From Nitrososphaerota archaeon (GTDB lineage: Archaea; Thermoproteota; Nitrososphaeria; Nitrososphaerales; CADDZS01), in the NCBI GenBank assembly GCA_027886795.1, contig JAPCJU010000012.1, forward strand, positions 1 through 14,139: a stretch of 14,139 nucleotides of DNA, written 5' to 3'. Under the pieces are notes generated by a model. The model had not been told where the DNA came from. It searched no databases and was given only the letters and a program-made list of their open reading frames with translations. Below, one piece after another: positions 13,770 through 14,139 of this stretch. Both the position numbers and the translations under genes were made by a program. The stretch's first letter is position 1. Each line of letters opens with the position of its first letter.

Positions 13770-14139
13770 TTAGAGCCGAATCGAGATGTTCAAGATCGAC
13801 AGAAACCCGAGAATAGCTTCCTCAAGTCTGATTGTTTCAGCATTCTGACCCGGAAAAGCATTCAGATACATCGCGTCGAAATCTGAAACTTTCGCGTTCT
13901 CTTGTTTCAGCATCTTGTCGATTCCGATATCCGGAGATCCAAAACAAACGAGAATTCTTTTGGAGGCCGAAACCTTTCCACAGAAATCGACCCATTCTTT
14001 TTCGATTTCTTTTCCAAACCTCGAAGTCAGAATTGTGAGCTCGAAATTGGCGCTCTTGAGAAATCGCCCCAAAGACGGAGCGCGCCTAATCTCGTAACCC
14101 CAGTACACATCAACTGGCCTCTGGATTACGGCTACCTTG
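13770..14139 (-). CDS. SPOUT-class RNA methyltransferase (Methyltrn_RNA_3 / DUF171 family), C-terminal part, cut by right edge
   Basis: The visible 122 codons are the C-terminal end of a longer protein; the frame runs open to the window edge, through KVAVIQRPVDVYWGYEIRRAP. A GTG at 14108 is an internal Val, not a start. The segment ILVCFGSPDIGIDKML and the ending LNAFPGQNAETIRLEEAILGFLSILN are the two conserved parts of the SPOUT trefoil knot that binds S-adenosylmethionine (GSP..G and PGQ..ETIR.EEA). Family members in archaea and eukaryotes (human SPOUT1/C9orf114) are SAM-dependent RNA methyltransferases, and in many archaea the gene precedes L3. Substrate is not shown by the sequence; rRNA is a reasonable guess. 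It ends 49 bases before the L3 start. Confidence 0.85.
   Translation of the reverse strand, partial: KVAVIQRPVDVYWGYEIRRAPSLGRFLKSANFELTILTSRFGKEIEKEWVDFCGKVSASKRILVCFGSPDIGIDKMLKQENAKVSDFDAMYLNAFPGQNAETIRLEEAILGFLSILNISIRL

Noticed and set aside
1..14139. Hidden mobile element, CRISPR array, tRNA or novel defence system
   Set aside because: Every stretch is accounted for by conserved ribosomal, RNase P, SecY or methyltransferase genes with gaps of at most 110 bases; no repeats of array type or tRNA-like folds were seen.

Overview
This window is an archaeal ribosomal-protein superoperon (S10–spc–alpha type). All 25 genes are on the minus strand, so transcription runs from the right end (14139) to the left end (1). 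Archaea is indicated by the archaeal/eukaryotic-type proteins L19e, L32e, S4e and RNase P Rpp29, by the archaeal forms of L15, L18, L30, S17 and S5, and by SecY directly after L15. The sequences of S3, S8, L23 and SecY look most like the Nitrososphaerota (Thaumarchaeota) and relatives within the TACK archaea. That placement comes from recalled family resemblance, not a search, and I hold it with moderate confidence. GC content looks roughly 45-48% by eye.

Order in the direction of transcription: the 3' end of a SPOUT-class RNA methyltransferase (cut by the right edge), L3, L4, L23, L2, S19, [110-nt gap with a candidate promoter], L22, S3, L29, Rpp29, S17, L14, L24, S4e, L5, S14, S8, L6, L32e, L19e, L18, S5, L30, L15, [87-nt gap with candidate TATA boxes], secY, and the first codons of a further gene cut by the left edge. 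Apart from the two gaps, genes are separated by 0-30 nt or overlap by a few bases, as expected for one co-transcribed, translationally coupled unit. No stretch longer than 300 bases lacks a gene.

The genes work together. The L proteins build the large subunit: the peptidyl-transferase centre (L2, L3), the exit tunnel (L4, L22, L23, L29, L24) and the central protuberance (L5, L18). The S proteins build the small subunit. Rpp29 is a protein subunit of tRNA-processing RNase P. SecY forms the translocation channel that docks at the tunnel exit around L23/L29. The SPOUT protein is expected to methylate RNA. One gene, S14 (57 aa, zinc ribbon), sits in a 170-nt slot between L5 and S8 and is easy to miss.

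I corrected several starts by comparison with conserved N termini and ribosome binding sites. About nine of the ribosomal-protein genes appear to begin with TTG, which is the most distinctive feature seen. I found no mobile element, CRISPR array, tRNA, rRNA or undescribed system; this is a conserved housekeeping region.
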